This document shows positions 1 through 14,800 of a stretch of 64,000 nucleotides of DNA, one piece after another (positions within the stretch are counted from its first letter, which is position 1; each line of letters opens with the position of its first letter). The stretch is from positions 41,937,684-42,001,683 of the forward strand of contig NC_089982.1 in assembly GCF_036417845.1 (NCBI RefSeq). The letters run 5' to 3'. The notes under the pieces are model-generated. The model saw only the letters and a program-made list of their open reading frames with translations. It did no database searches and was not told the DNA's origin. A program made the position numbers and the translations under genes. The stretch is from Apteryx mantelli. Lineage: Eukaryota; Chordata; Aves; Apterygiformes; Apterygidae.

Positions 1-2198
1 AGCCAGTACCAATGCAATAAATAGTGCATACATATCTACTCAATACATAAAAGATCTAATTAATGAAAGCTGACTTAACCAAGGATTACATGATGGGTGA
101 AAATATAAAAGAATGCCCTATTTAAAAAATGTGTATAGACTTAAAATTAAGAATTTTTCAATTTTCAGAGAAATTGCTTCAGAAATTACTCATCTTTTAT
201 ACAGTTGTGCTGTGCTACTAAAAGGCTACTAGCCAGGATGTTTGGCATTAAGAACAGAGACAGAATTAGTTTGAAAATAAAACCATTCTATCTAAATAAA
301 CTGTTTTAATCAACTTAATGCATATACAAAGTGTAATAAATGAAATTTTAAGTACTGGCTAGATCACTGTGTTCCTTGTCCAATCTTTAAGAGAGAGGAC
401 ACATCAGACATTAGCCTGACCTTATTTAAAAGGTCATTTTCAACATATCAAGGAGTAGTACTGTATACCTGTAGGAGACATGTCAGTCTCTGTCTTATAC
501 ATACTATTAATCTGAAAAAAATAGAATATAATTAATTGTCTATTTTGTATGGATCAGGCAAAGAGCTTAAGTTCCATTATCATATTCAATGTTATTAATG
601 GGTTGTAATACAGCTACCATAATAAATATAAACCATGCTTCATTGCCTGTGACTTTGAGCACTTCATTGTATATTTTGATGGATACAAATACCTGTCACG
701 AAAGAACATAGAGCCATCCTTTCTTAAATATGCTTTCACTTACAGTTATGGTTTCATGGCAGAAAACCATGTGCAAAGTAATTTCTATCTAAGTAATAAA
801 GAGTATTATATTACATTAACTTTGAAGAAGTAGCAGCAGTTTTAGGCAAAGGTATGTCTGCTCCTACTAGTCCGCCTTGAGGCAGAGTCCCTCCACTATA
901 TCACACAACAGTGCATCACAGTGTGCATCTGCAAAAACTTCACGACAAGCAAAGCATCTTATCCCTAGGCTGGCCGTGCAATCGGGGTTGTTAGAAAGTA
1001 ATCACGGTATCAGATCCTCTCCATGAACACAAGCCGTAATCTACATCTACAGTTTGTCCTCTCCTTAAAAAGCTATGTGGAAAGCTGATCGTACTGAGGA
1101 AAGTCGCAACAGCAGCTGCCACCCCCAGGTCTTGGTGCCAGCTTCCACACAGAGCACGCCCCATACCGCCACCCTCCGACTCGCCTCCAGAAGCAGCATC
1201 TGTGCTCTGAAACGCAGTTGTTAGGTGACCCACACTACTTACAGCAGGCTTAGGGCTTGTGACAGTAAAACACAGTGGTGCCATGGCAGCCAACAGCTCG
1301 TGCATCTGTGTACCAAGCTGTTTTGTCTCTCAGCAGCTACCTTATGTGGCTGCAGCCACTGACTACTCAGGCACAGCCCCTCATCTTTCACCCACTAAAA
1401 AAGGCTGGCACAGTCATTTCTGAACAGCCAGAAATGCTGCTGACAGCTCATGTGCTGGAATATGCAAGCGAGAAAACTTTTGTTTTAATCTCATGCAAAA
1501 TGTTTATCATGTTGGATGAACGTCCTGCCTTCTGCTGACTCCCATCCATCTCTCCATCACTTTTTCCTGGTTTAAATTGCAAATCTGTCATGCTGCACAA
1601 GCAGAAGCTGGAATACAGATCCTCTCACTCCTCGTTCCTGTACTACCATGGGACTTCTGTGAACATTAGACGCATGTCAGATGGCCCTGAAATTTATCCC
1701 CAAAGGCATCATTCAGTGTCAGTGCAGTGATATGAGTGACACTTATCAGTCCAGGGGGCTGAGCACATTCTGGAAGAGCTTAGCTTGGGCCTAAAGGCTT
1801 ATAGGCAAATGCCATGAACCCAGAACCAAGGAGAGTGAGTATGCCTGGGCATCTCCTGAAAGGCCCAAAACCTGGAACATGGCTGCAGCAGGGACACTTC
1901 TCTTCAGAAACGTCCTTGGGAGTGATTGAACAGCGATATAGACTTGGGTAGAGCGATTACTGTTAGAACAGGATGTTACCCATGAAGGTATACAGCCACG
2001 TTAACCCTGTGAACAAAATAAGAAGCTTCTTTTTACTAAATGAAATCTTTGCTGCTAATGTCATGTTCCGATTTAATATTATCATTTTAAAGTATATTTA
2101 TTTATTTAAAAGATGACACTAGATTGCTTACTATTGGTGACCCAGATTTAAATGAATTATAATGAAATGAGAAATAGAAAACTTAGCTATTTCTCATC

Positions 2199-2226
2199 TT
2201 GCAATCTCACAATTGCAATCTCACAA
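2199..2226. repeat. 14-bp unit repeated twice in tandem
   Basis: The unit TTGCAATCTCACAA occurs twice back to back with no mismatch. It is a local tandem duplication in AT-rich DNA with no associated gene. Perfect identity suggests it is fairly recent or polymorphic. Confidence 0.9.
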
Positions 2227-5022
2227 TTTCTTTAATATTACAGGAAGCAGAACATAATGAAGGTGGTGTATTTCACATGTCTCAGAGGGGCTTTTTTTAA
2301 TAGAATTGAGTTGTGCCTGTTGATCTAATTTTTTTCCTAAGGCTTCAAAGATCACACTCAGAAGATGGTGTGTTTACCATCATAGATATATATTTATAAT
2401 AAGTGTTAGTTTGTGGAAGTTATACTGTCAGCTAGGCAGTCTCCTTCTTCCCTAGTTAAGTAAGCTTGTTACAACTGGTTCTTCAATATCCTAGAGGATT
2501 AATGTTTAACACCAGGGCAGCCCCTGAGCTGATGGGAATTCAACCGCTTTATATTATAAAATTAGAAGTATATAATCTGCCACCTTAAAACTCAGTCAAG
2601 TGTTCTTATACAGTTAACATTTACAAAATTTGTTTTTAATTTTTGGGTTTTGTTCATCACATAAGCTAAGATTCAAGTAACGCCTGACATACCACTGTGT
2701 ACCTGTGTGCTCTGGGCATGTTGGAATAGTTAACAAATATTTTATTTTTCAAGTTTTTTATTTCATTTTCTTAATTAAATTACTCACTGCAAACATTAAT
2801 TATAATGAAGAGAAACAAGAACAGTTGTTGACACTTTCATAGCTTATTAGTTAAGCTTATTTTTGAGCAAACAGGTAGTCCTGGAGAAGGCAAAATGGGC
2901 ATTCAAGCTAGAAAACAGTTTTTAAACAGATAAGCTGGTAAATTAAACAATAAGATTCCTCAGTATTTGCTGGAATACACAAATTTACCACCTTTAGGTC
3001 TCTCTCGTTATTCAAAGAAATTTTACCTTTTGGTAAAACCTTAATTACCAACAGAGAGTGAAACCTTGGTATTAATGGACTCCTTGAATGAATGCTAAGC
3101 CAGCATACATGCCTACCATTAATGAAAAGTACCATAATAATTTAGAGAATTTCTTTCTATTATTTAAGTACTCTGGTTAATATTATGTAGTTACCCCTCT
3201 ACTTCTTCAAAACTCACTGCACTGAAATGCTCTAGACAATAGAGTCAATTACTGTCTATGTTATCCAGTGAAAATGTTTTGTTCAACAACTCAGCTGGTT
3301 TTTGAGATCTCAGTTGATTCAGTGAATCCACCTTGAGACTGTGGCTGAAGGCCACTATGGAAGTGGCTAAGACTGGAACAGGCAGGTTTTTCTTATCTCT
3401 AACAGCGTTTGAAGGAGTGAAAAATTATAAAAGACTAAACAAGAAAACTAGATGGTAGAAGAAAGAAATGTAAAGAGAGAAGTTAGGAATTTTGGGCAGG
3501 GGAAGTAGTATTTCAGCAACCTTTATAGCATGGGAAGATACCTATGGGACATATGACAGAGAGCAGACAGGGAAAGACAGCTAGGGAACTATGAGCTCCC
3601 TGCCTCCTTAAACACAGCTGAGCAAGTAACACAGAGAGAGTGTACTAGGTTAAAAAGACGTTGTCTTCAATAAATGCTTCTTTCTTTCCTAATATTTTTG
3701 ACATCCCCTACTTTATCCTTTAAAAGCAGTCTATGTTTAGAAACTGTTTCCACACAAGCTTTAGGCAAGTTTAGGTTGCCTCAGTTTACCATTAGAACAT
3801 AAAGCAGGTATCTCACACCCTTCACAGCATTCTGGGAATGGCTGTACTTACATCAGAGTCGGTGACAAGACTGCTTTTCAGGACAAGAAGATGTTCAGAG
3901 GGGTTTCACTCTCACCAGGATATGGGTGCACCTGGTATGATGGAGGGGACTATACACAACAGTACAAAGACTGATAGGAAATATGTCGTCATCATCAAAC
4001 TGCAGAGAATGGAGACACACATGAATTTTAGTATCCTTGGATCTAGCTACATCTCGATGATAACCGATACAAATGACAATTGTTGCAGCTATTCCAATAA
4101 AAAATTACTTTTTTGTAGCTGAGGGCAGTCTGTCCTTATCAGAATTGAACCAAAAATATGTTTGCCCTACAGCAGTCTCTCTCAGTGCCCTCGTTAATGT
4201 AATTCAGTCAACTACAGATGAAATCCTGACCTAATTCAATATAGTTCTAAAATCCACATGTAATATGTTAGCTGCAGAACTTTACTCCATTTATAGGACT
4301 TAGTGATGATGAAGTTTCACGAGGAAGGAAACAAAACTCAGAAATAAACTTCATTAACTAAAATGAATGAAATCCAAAGTTGTTCTTGTTTGTCTTTAAA
4401 AAAATATGTATTGAATCATATAGATCTGTAGAAGTATATAAATATTCAGTAGTGCTCTGCACTTTAATAGCTAAAATAGTTACAGGTTTTTTGTCTTTTT
4501 TTTATTTAACTGCTGTAGAGTTTTTTCCCGTCTCTCCCTTCCTGCTTTGCAGTGACTTGTCTCTGTCTCTTTACTCCCACAAAGGTCAACTTTCTTGATG
4601 AGTCTGAATACGGCATAGTCAGAAAGGAAGTACAGAAAATTGTACTTGTTCTGTCAGTCATAAAGCTGGCTCAGGTTGCTAGTGCAATGTGATGTATTCA
4701 AGAGCTTTCTTAGATCCATCAATTGAGGAAGTGTCCAGAACCTGTCAGCTTAGCTGCACTCTTTGGGAATACTGTAGGAACAAGTTTGAAGTTACATCTT
4801 TGACCTCAGTTGAAATGAATCTCTGATGTCTGCTAGACTTGCTGTTTCATTTGGACATTAAAGTCTAAATGAATAAAATAAGGACCTTCTCTCCAATGTA
4901 GAATGAAATGAATAGACTAAGCATAATATGAAGCAAACACATATAATTCTGAGATTTCAAAGAAAAAAAATACCAAGCCTTATCTACCCCTGGACTCTCA
5001 TACCTAATGAAAAATGTGTTGC

Positions 5023-5040
5023 TTTTTTTTTTTTTTTTTT
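5023..5040. repeat. T18 homopolymer
   Basis: An uninterrupted run of 18 T. There is no recognisable retroposon body next to it on either side, so it reads as a simple tract rather than the poly(A) tail of a known element. Confidence 0.9.
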
Positions 5041-6963
5041 AACTGTGAGAACTGACGATCATTTATGTTCTACTATTGATAGAAATCTAATGCCTCATTA
5101 TAGTACATATTAATATTTTATTGAAATACTACAGTCTCCTTTAAATTTTGCAGAGATATTTCTCATAAAATAATGCATTATGCTCTGAATCCCATTCATT
5201 AGGATCAGGATCTTCATGCCCTACTACTATGTTTTAATTGCCTTATTCCATTTTAAAGGATTTTATTGAGTATGGTTTTATAGTGCCTTAATATATCTAT
5301 TAGACAGAAGCCTTCCAAATGAATGTTGGAAAGCTGACAGTAAAACATAAACCTCAAAATGTCCTGATGAGCTTGTATCTCAAATGGATTGTAAAATAAG
5401 TTTTTGAATACTTCATAGCTAAAAAAATGTCACTTCTAGAAGAACAGAATGAGTATATTACAAAACAAAAATTAAAGGTCTGCAAAAGGAATGAATTTGT
5501 TCTCCCCCTCACCTTTGTAGGTAGACATATTTTAACAAGCAGTTGTTGCATTCAGCTGTTTAACTAAGAAAAAAATGTTAACCTTTATATTCTTCTTTTG
5601 GAAAGGCAAAAAACAATTCTTCAGTTCTATTTATACAGCAGAAGTACAGAAAAATTATATTGTAAAATTGACCATAACTAAGATTGGACCACATACAGTG
5701 CCAGAAAACACTAGGAATATCCTCTTATCATAAAAAGTACATTCCAACAAGAATTCCAAGCTCAGATGACTTAGGTATTGACCATCAGCAGTCACTCCAG
5801 TGTGTATTGTGTATAGAGGCAAGAGGATCCCATTCCTCCTCTCACATAAATCTATCCCTCTGAAACAACAACCACAAGCATAACCTCCCCACCTCCCTAA
5901 GGCATAAGTATATACTCCCTTTTTCATTCTACCCTGACACCATTCATATTTTGGGATTGCCTAAGACACCTATGTGAGGCATCGGAATGCAGGCTAGGGA
6001 GCCAGGAGACTGAAGGACACTGCAGCTTGTTCCTCCTGATCAGCCACAAATGCTGATCAGATAATCGGTGGCAAATGTCCAAGTACAGCAGCATATTTAA
6101 ACTACACACAGGCCATTCATTGATGAATCAGTTATTGCTGGCATGAATGCATCCTCAGTGCTGACTCAGGTAAGCCTCTCTACACAGTCATAATTGAAAG
6201 CTTCTCTTGCTTTTGTACAGTAATTTTAAGGTTTGGGAAACACTACCGTACAACAATTTGAAACTTTTCTTGATATCCAAACCAGATTTTTGCAAACCAT
6301 CACTGCTTAGTCAAAAGAGAGGCTAAAACAAAACAGAAAAAAAAGTATTTTTTAAAATTATTTTGCAGGATACTATGTATATGCACACAGAAAAGGTGGT
6401 TATGCTTGTTCAGCAATGCCTGATACAATCTGAGAACTATTACTTTTAGACTCTTGCAGATCTTATGTGTCCACTCAGAGGAGAAAAGAGCCTCAATGGA
6501 GGTTATTCAGAGGAGACAAAAAACTCTTTTTTGTCTTTTAATTAATCATGCTCCTATGATGTTTGACCCAAGGTGGAAAACAGTACTACTCTGCTTACAG
6601 ATAGAGGGAAAAATCCACCTTTCTCCCTCATATTCATCAGCGTAAGTATCTGACTGCATGAATGCGGCACACTGTATGTTTCATGAAGAGAGGGGATGAC
6701 ATTTTCTGTCCTCCAGAGCAAGGCAGCACACTGATTATCTTGAATCATAGCTGATGGCAAACCTAGGTCAAGCTTTCTCAGTCTTTGCCTTCTCTAAGAA
6801 TGAAGGCCTGGGACTGAGTCATTCCTTGGTAATAGAAAGTTCCAGGAGGAAGAAGAGGAGAGTGCCCAGGAAGGAAAAAAGGCAGTGAACACAGAGGAAG
6901 GTATCGAGCAACCTGGCTTGCTGCTCCTGCTGTTGCCAGAGGGTCAGGAGATCAGGGGATAAA

Positions 6964-6977
6964 GGGGGGGGGGGGGG
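6964..6977. repeat. G14 homopolymer
   Basis: An uninterrupted run of 14 G in otherwise mixed sequence. Such runs are uncommon in AT-rich DNA, can form G-quadruplex-like structures, and are prone to length error in sequencing. Confidence 0.9.
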
Positions 6978-7758
6978 TGATATGAAGGGCAGAGAAGAGA
7001 TAGCCCCTCATAGCAGTACATACTGCTCACATTCACTAATTTCCTCCTTAATAAAGGACTGCCAGCACTCAGTGTTGGCAATTCAGGCAATGCTTGCAAT
7101 TTCCAGACTCCACACTTTTGGAAACAAAATAGGAGCAGAGCCGTTGCTGTTCTCGCCCAATGGTCCACCGCTTTGGGCAGCCACCTACACCTGCAGCCCG
7201 CCCTGACTGACAACATAAGTTCCACTTTGGAGAGGTGCAGCTACATACTGCTCCGTATACTCATAGTAATATTACAGCCTCTGAGCTTTGCACAATACAG
7301 AGTATGCAATACAATAGTATGCAATATATTTTAGAAAAAGAGAAGAGGGTTATTAATTCAAAGAATCCAAAATTATCCCTTAGATCCAAAGTTATTTCAC
7401 TTCTTCAAACATCAACCGTGAAACATAAAGGTTGGATTCAGGTCTACATTTTGCCCCAGTTTTGGCTACTCTAAAAGCCCAAGGGAGATGCAAATCTAGA
7501 AAGGGGATATAAAACCTCCAGAGGAACTGTTTTGTACAGAGCTAAGCACACCAGCTCTTTCCAGCTCTTTTTTTTTACCTTAATGGGATATCAGAAACAT
7601 GCCTGGGAGGATAAATGTAGCTATAATATTGTTTGCTCTCCAGCAATGTCTTTCTAGAATATCATTCCGATAAGGCTATCATCACCCAGTTGAATATATA
7701 CTGTAGGGACAAATTATCCCACCAGAAGTCCTGACAGGAAATCTTAAAACTATGTCCC

Positions 7759-7795
7759 TTTCTTTTTTTCTTTTTCTTTTTTTTTTGGGGGGGGG
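7759..7795. repeat. Polypyrimidine tract abutting a G9 run
   Basis: A nearly pure T tract with three C interruptions (7759-7786) runs directly into nine G (7787-7795), followed by a short CGCGC/GGCGGG patch. The junction is a strong strand-asymmetry switch. No gene or element body was recognised around it. Confidence 0.85.
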
Positions 7796-10700
7796 CGCGC
7801 AAGGCGGGAGGGGAAGCTGTTACATGCAGTTCAGTTGCTGAAGTAAGAGGACTGTACTGTTCTGCTCATCTTTTAGCTTGGACAATATTTTTACAGTTTA
7901 CTGTATGTCCACAGCAATGCACCAGTTTAAATCAGCTCTGCATAATTTTGAAGAAAGCTGATTTTTTAATTTTCGTTGCAGTTTCATGAGAGTTTAAGCT
8001 GATCTTAGAACACGATAAATAGGTGGCATAAACTGCACCAGGAAACTATTCCAGTTGAAAATTAGTTGAGAAGGAAGGTTGTGCAGGGAAGGATTCATTT
8101 TTGGCCAGGTCTGTTCCCCGCTTGAGCTCAGTACCTGTTCATATGAGCACCAGCCATCATTCGACAGATGGAAAGGAAAAATAGAGTAATGGGTATGACA
8201 GGTGGGCAAGGACAGCAGTGGCCCCAAAACAGATCAATATTTACTTCTCTAGAAATTCACTTTTTGTTACAGAATAATAGTGTCTTGCCTTTATTCAGTC
8301 TTATAATCATGGAAATCTTTGTTCTATGAAAGCTTTGCTAATATTTTCTAATCTTAATTTCAGTACATACTCCTTGATATTTCTTAGCATTCTAATGGAG
8401 CTTTAATTTCAGTTTTAGGTCTGGACAAACCAAAGGATGTCAAAACTGGTGCTTAAGTAAAACAGTTAAGTCGTATTATTTGCACAGTTTTGTGCATGAT
8501 ACCTATTTCTCAATATCTCCAGACAACACTGGAAGAGCATCTTCATTTCAAATAGACTAAGACTGTTTCTAAATCATTCTGGTAATTCCATTTAGTATCT
8601 GCCTGCAAAATGATGAATTAATATATTCTGATACTTTCATCTTCTCTTTTTCTGATAAATATCTGAGTCCAATAAGGACTAATCTATTTAGCTACAGTTT
8701 AAAAATATACCCCTTACTCTCTGATTCACTGCTTTATTACCCCTATTATGTCAAAGTGAGCATAATAAACTTTAAAAAATTCACTCTACTTAAAAGATGA
8801 CTGAAATGCTGATTAATCCAGCTGACGGGCATCCATCTCACAATCTGGTGCTTATAAATTCACCCTGAATCCCACAACACCAAAAAGACTCTTCTCCTTC
8901 TGGGACTCTGAATTATCTAGAGTGAAGTAATACGTTTTAATCCTGCGGACTTCTTCCACAAAATTTTGTTTTCACCATGCGAGAAAACTTCACAGCTTCA
9001 TTAGCTTGAAGTTGTAAACAATCTTTCTAATGCAGTACTCCATTTTTTTGTAATTTTGTTACAGAACAGAGAAAAGGTTAGACTGACATTGTGGGTCATA
9101 GCAGCCCTTTGTGAGCATCCAGTAATTTAGGAGCTTTCCTTAGCAATACAAATTTTTACCATTAATATTCTTCTATTGTTAGAGTTGCCCACTGACTCCG
9201 ATTTCCTAATATTTCCTGCATATTACCAGAAATAACATGAATGCAAGGAAGCAAATTTTAAAACTATGACATAATCTTCAGTACAGAAGTGTTCTTTTAA
9301 CAATTTTAGTCTGCAGCTGCACATATAGGGTCTGATTTAACCTCATTTTTTTCACTGGTGTAAACGTGCTATTTTAATGTAAATGTAACCATACCAGTTT
9401 CCAGTCAGTCTGGGAACACAGTAAAGCTATTTCCACCCCCACCTCCCAAGTAATTCCACAATTTATTTTTCATTTGAAAGTGGGAGGAAAAAAAAAGTAG
9501 CTGCAATGTCGCAAGTATAGATACTGTGGACTTCCTTCCTTTTTGACTTTAAAGGAAATAGTCACTACTTCAGCATTATTTCTGCCTTTTGGGGGGATCA
9601 TCAGTTATGTTCTTTTGTTTTAGGATTATTATAACAAATTTTTTTTCTCTCAGCAAATGCTATATCCAGCAAACAAGAACAGTTTTTCTAGTGAGATATG
9701 CCAAAGGCTTCTGTGCTCTGTATAAGAATTTTACTAAAATTTAATTCATACTGAAGGGAAAAATGGCACTGTCTCTTAACATGGAGTGAAAGAAACAAGT
9801 ATTTCTCCATCCATAATTTTGTTTTTCCTTACAATATTAAAAAGCACATGCAACAGTTTCTGTTAATTTATATGTACAATTACTTGATTTTTGTCTTAAT
9901 TCTCTTGTCTTTAATCCCAGTTCTGCCAAATTCTGACCCTTCATCTGTGAGTAGTTAAATGGCTTTTTCTGGGTATAGATGCATACTAACAGAAGCCAAA
10001 AGGAGTAAGAGAATTCTTACTTTCCACCTCCCAGAAAGCATAGTCTAGCATCCGGAATAACAGTTAAAACCTTGTATTCTTTATTCTCCATTTCTGCTGG
10101 CTTTATTGGGCAAATATTCTTGAGAGCCAAGGCTGGCTCAGAAATTTACTGAATTACTGAATTAGAAATTTATGGGTAACTCCTCTTAAAGGGTCCTTGT
10201 TTGAGAGACGTAGGTCTGAAAACTCAAAGATATCAAATTTTTGTATAGTGCTAATACCAGCTTTTTTTTTTGGTCTGGATTTCAAGTAGCATAAAGTTCT
10301 ACAAATAATTTACTGAGAAGATCCTTTCTCTGGATTGTTTCTTCCCACTTATGTTTATTAAAAATCTCAGATTGAATATATTTGCCTAAATACTTAATTT
10401 GCTTAGACACAACTGGGAAACTTCAGTTCTGAAGCTCTATTTTCATCACTCATCTTTGTAAATTAACTTAACCTTCACTGCACATTGCCTACTTGTTCAC
10501 CTTTTGCATTCAGTGTTGACTGAAAAGAGTTTGACTTTATTCTGTAACACTTTTTTATGTCTTTGAATTGATTGTGCCACAGTTTAAGGTAGAGAGAGCA
10601 AGTGCTTTAACTTGTGAATTTTTACAGTTTGCAAAACATCCTGCATTCCATAAGAGACTACAAGATGCACATGTTATAAACAGAGAAATAATTAAACACA

Positions 10701-13700
10701 GAATCCTTAACACCAAAACATGATCTAGCTTATCCAGAAAGAGGGCATCTGAGAAACAGATGACTAGCGAAAGGAGGAAAAAATAATAATATAAAATAGA
10801 AAATAGAAAAATAGAGGTGCATAATTACTGGTGGACATAAATGCCAGAAATAAAAAGGAAAGTTATAAGTAGGGCAAATATTACATCCACCTCACATAAA
10901 CAATTGAGATGCAATAACTACAAAATTGTGACAGAACTGATCCCTCAGAGACGAGTCAAAGGCAATGAAAATTTCATAATGATTGTTGGCTTACAAACCT
11001 AGTCTACATGCAAAACAACCAATACCCCGAGGAGCTGCTTGTTCCTAACTAATCCCTGACAAGAGTGATAGCAATAACTCTTTACAGGAAATGGCAGTCC
11101 TTCTTCCTGTTCCTAATTTCCCATGGCCTGTAAATCAATAGACCATATCATACATACGTCACCTCAAAAATCCAGGTCAAGTAGGAAAGGGCTAACCAAT
11201 GCTGAAGAAACCAAAAAGTTACTAAGTCTTTTCCTTTCTTAAAAGCACCTAACTGAGTTTTACAAGGATGCTAAAGGATATAAAACAATGTGTCACAGCA
11301 TCCTTCTGCTGCAGGTTGTGATGAAAATTGATGTCAGAAATCAAAATGATAACCTGAGCCCTTAAGAATCTCAGACGTATGGGAAGTTTAAAGTGAGCTT
11401 TCACTTAGAAACTTATAGAAAGCCTATCAGTGCTTTTTGAAGCACTTCATATATAAAGCATTGTAACTCTTTTTGCAAGAACTCCAATTTAATATTTAAA
11501 TAACACAGATTTTTAGAATCTGGAATTTCTATGCATGCATACAATCTATTGTTCGATTTCTTTACTGGAAGAAAACAAAGATACAACATTGTCCAGCTTA
11601 CATTTTAACCATTAAGAGCTTCATGATCAGATTTATCAACTTTTTTTCAGCACTTCCATATGTGATAACTCCAGAAACAAATACCCATTTTATTAAAAAT
11701 ACAAAACTAACTCATTAATTTTTGCCCTTTTGTCTCTCCCAAGGAAAGCAGTCAGAGAACAATAAAACCAAAATTGGTATCCATATTATTTCATATAGTT
11801 CATGCAGGGGTCAGATATAGCACATGAAACTAAATAAAAACACTTTTTAACTCATTATGTTCAGCAAATTCTGAATTATATCAGAAACTAATTTATATCT
11901 TTATATTAATATGAGAGCTTTTCTATGTAGGAAATTATGATAACATGGAAAGTGTGGGGGTTGTTATTTTCCATATTCATTTCCCAGACTTTGGAAATAT
12001 AAAACAAATCTTCAGTATAACTTTATTAGCTTTATATATGAAAAAATATATGGGTATAAAATATATGTGGTGCATACGAAGGCAAGGACTCGACCCCCTT
12101 CAAAAGTTTCCTTATGCATGGAAAAAATTATTGAGAGCCTAGAGCAGTAGATGAATGTGACAATCACACTGAAAAGATATAAAGGACACAAATATATTAA
12201 AATATTAGATTCCTGGTCTACAGGAGGCACCAGTTCTAAGTTCTGATGCCTGAAGCACTCTGCTAATGCTTCAAATGAAAATCCTAAGGTGCATCCAACT
12301 CGCCCTGCTGAATGCAACAAGAACATACAAATGCAGATTGTTCAAATACTTTTGTGGCAATAATTCACTAAGCATTAAAGAAGAAAATCAGCCTGTTATT
12401 AGACAGTAGACTAAAATGCAATTATAGCATAGCAACACAGTTTAAATTCATTTGAAAAACTGTTTCCGGTTCAAAGAATACTACGATAATACCAAAGTTA
12501 AATCTCAGGAGTGATGTTATTCCTTTCTTTCTTTCAGTGTCCCAAGCAAATAACTAAATCACCTCATGCATCAATGTGTAGAACACTTTTTACAGAATAT
12601 TACTTTTTATCAAAAATAAGCCTGGAGCAAAAATCATAACAACTAAGATAGGAATGTCATTTTCATTTTTAAATATTACTGTTATACTAATTATTGGTGA
12701 ATTACCTAAGAATTGGAAGGTAATATAAATGGAAGACAGAAGCATAACATGTATGTTGGAGGACCAGCAAATTTAAAACTAATATTTTAAATCTCCACTG
12801 TAGTAGCTGAAGTTCATTCTTCTTAAGAGGCATGAGAAATATATGCAAAACACAATCAGTCTTCAAACAATCAGTGCAAACAATAGTGCCGTGTGTCTTG
12901 TGGTTTATTCAAAATCAGAATTATCTCTGTCAAGGAACCTGATAACGCGGGAAAACAGCAATGATATGACCAGTATTTTGATTTGAAAATCAGCACTTTA
13001 AATTGAAGGCATTGATTTCTCACTAAAGGTGAGTTTATGGCTAAGTTTTGCCGCTGCAAAGAGAGGGAGGACCTACAGAATTTTATTCCATTGGACAAGC
13101 CAAAAATACTGTCAGGATAAGCTTCTCTTCCTTCTCTGTGGTCTTTCCACTGCTAAAACTGATGACGAACAGTACTCCTGTTCCCATCTTGAACAAGAGT
13201 GAAGAGGAAATGAGGATTCACTGCTAAAATAAGCTATTTCATTTTAATATCAATTTTGCACTCTTATGAATACTGCAGAGATCAGGTAGCAAATGTTCAG
13301 AGAAAGTATTATCTTTCTGACCACTTTCTGAGCCTTCCCCTCTCAGACCTGAAGAATACTTTGACAACACTGAGAAAATCTGCCTTTACAAAAGCTACTT
13401 GGGCTCAGATTTCATTATTCAGGTTCAACAAGCTATCAACTTCCATAAAAAGTGAATAGTCACCTAAATCTTATACAAACCTAACATATTTCAAAGGCTT
13501 CTGGTTTTTGTTGATTTAAGATTCAAACCAGGCCCTTAGAAGGGAAAAATTCAGACACTGCTAGAAGTGAGTGATGTTGAAGTGACAAAAAGCACTAAAA
13601 TTAGCCAAAATAATTCTCCTTCTCCTGAAAGTAAAAAGTGGGCATTTTCAAAAGGAGCATGGTGCACCTCATACTTATGTACATCAGTTTCTTTTCTTTC

Positions 13701-14289
13701 CCTGTTGTACTAACAGAAAGTTAGACTGCTGCAACTCTAAAAAAATTGCAAGTCAGTCATTTGTCCACAAGAATATTTAGCTTTTTGTTATCCTAAAATG
13801 GAATTTGTTCTCAAAAAGCAGATACTAGTCTTTTTTGTTTATATATTAAATGTGTTCAAATCATGCAAAACCAAAAATTAACATGGCACTGAAGATAATT
13901 TGTTAAAATAAAACTTAAATAAAACTTAGATTTTTTTGTAACTTTTCCATGTAGAGAATAAAATCTTAGAAATTATGTAGAGTTTTACTTGGTACATTTT
14001 TATATAGAGTTCATACAGAGAACAAATACATCCAAGAAAAATAGCCAAAATTGGAAATGTTACACTGGGGTTGACCAGAGTGCTATGTTTTCTGGGAAAA
14101 ACAGAAATCCTATTGTGGGAAATTATGGTATGTATTATTCACAGGTGAAGTTTCTTGCTAACGTCTGGACATTTTTTTTTAACCTAGTTTAATTCTTTTC
14201 TTCAATTGTTTATATATATTCTGTCTTAATATATACATACATACATATTGTTACTTTTTTGAGTACTGGTAGGCACTCATCTTCAACAC

Positions 14290-14800
14290 CTTGAGACAAT
14301 GCATTAGATGGCATCTAGAGGACTGTGTCTTGTTTTGGGCTCCCCAATGCAAGAAAGCTACTGAAGCGAGTTCAGCAAAGGGTCACCACGATGTTGAGGG
14401 GCTAGAGCACTTGCCTTATGAGGGCAAGCTGAGGAAATGGGGCCGGTTCAGCTGGGAGAAGGAACAGCTTCAGGGGGACCCATGAGCAGCCCCCCAGCAC
14501 CTACAGGGAAGATACAGAGAAGACAGAGCCAGTCATGAAGGACAAGAGGACAAAAGACAACAGCCCTAAAATGAAATGGGGCGGGTTCAGACTGGATATA
14601 AGAAATAACTTTTTCACCATGAGGACAGTCAAGCATTGGAACAGCTTGCCCAGAGTGGTCGTGCCATCTGTGTTCTTGGAGGTTTTCCAAGACCTGACTG
14701 GATAAAGCCCTGAGCAGCCTGGGCTGACCTTATACCTGACCCTGCTTTGAGCAGGACGTTGGACCTCCTGAAGTGCTTTCCAGCCTGAATTATTCTATGA
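14290..14800 (+). mobile_element. CR1 LINE fragment, 3' end
   Basis: The plus strand carries the terminal part of a chicken-repeat-1 (CR1) non-LTR retrotransposon. Recognisable blocks in order are the 'gagcacttgccttatgaggg' stretch at about 14405, the 'GTTCAGCTGGGAGAAG' block at about 14446, the 'TAACTTTTTCACCATGAGG' block at about 14606, and the terminal 'CCTGAATTATTCTATGA' at about 14782-14799. CR1 elements end in short ATTCTATGA-type repeats rather than poly(A), and most bird copies are 5'-truncated like this one. Only the last few hundred bases before the 3' terminus are present. Frameshifts and stops show it is a dead fossil. The left edge is approximate. Confidence 0.92.

Larger units (their letters stand above)
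1..14289. other. AT-rich noncoding DNA, no gene recognised
   Basis: I see no supported gene in this stretch. Open frames are short (about 100 codons or fewer), overlap on both strands, and their translations have no recognisable domain. The base composition is AT-rich with occasional less AT-rich patches (about 870-1330, 1680-1980, 6900-7230). It holds homopolymer tracts and one small tandem duplication, listed separately. It could be intergenic or lie inside a long intron. Small noncoding exons or enhancers cannot be excluded by eye. Confidence 0.6.

Noticed and set aside
991..1305. A 104-codon minus-strand frame in a less AT-rich patch
   Set aside because: It overlaps a plus-strand frame of similar length, and neither has a recognisable domain.
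14448..14690. Open frame on the minus strand within the first CR1
   Set aside because: It is antisense to the recognised CR1 3' end and has no independent support.
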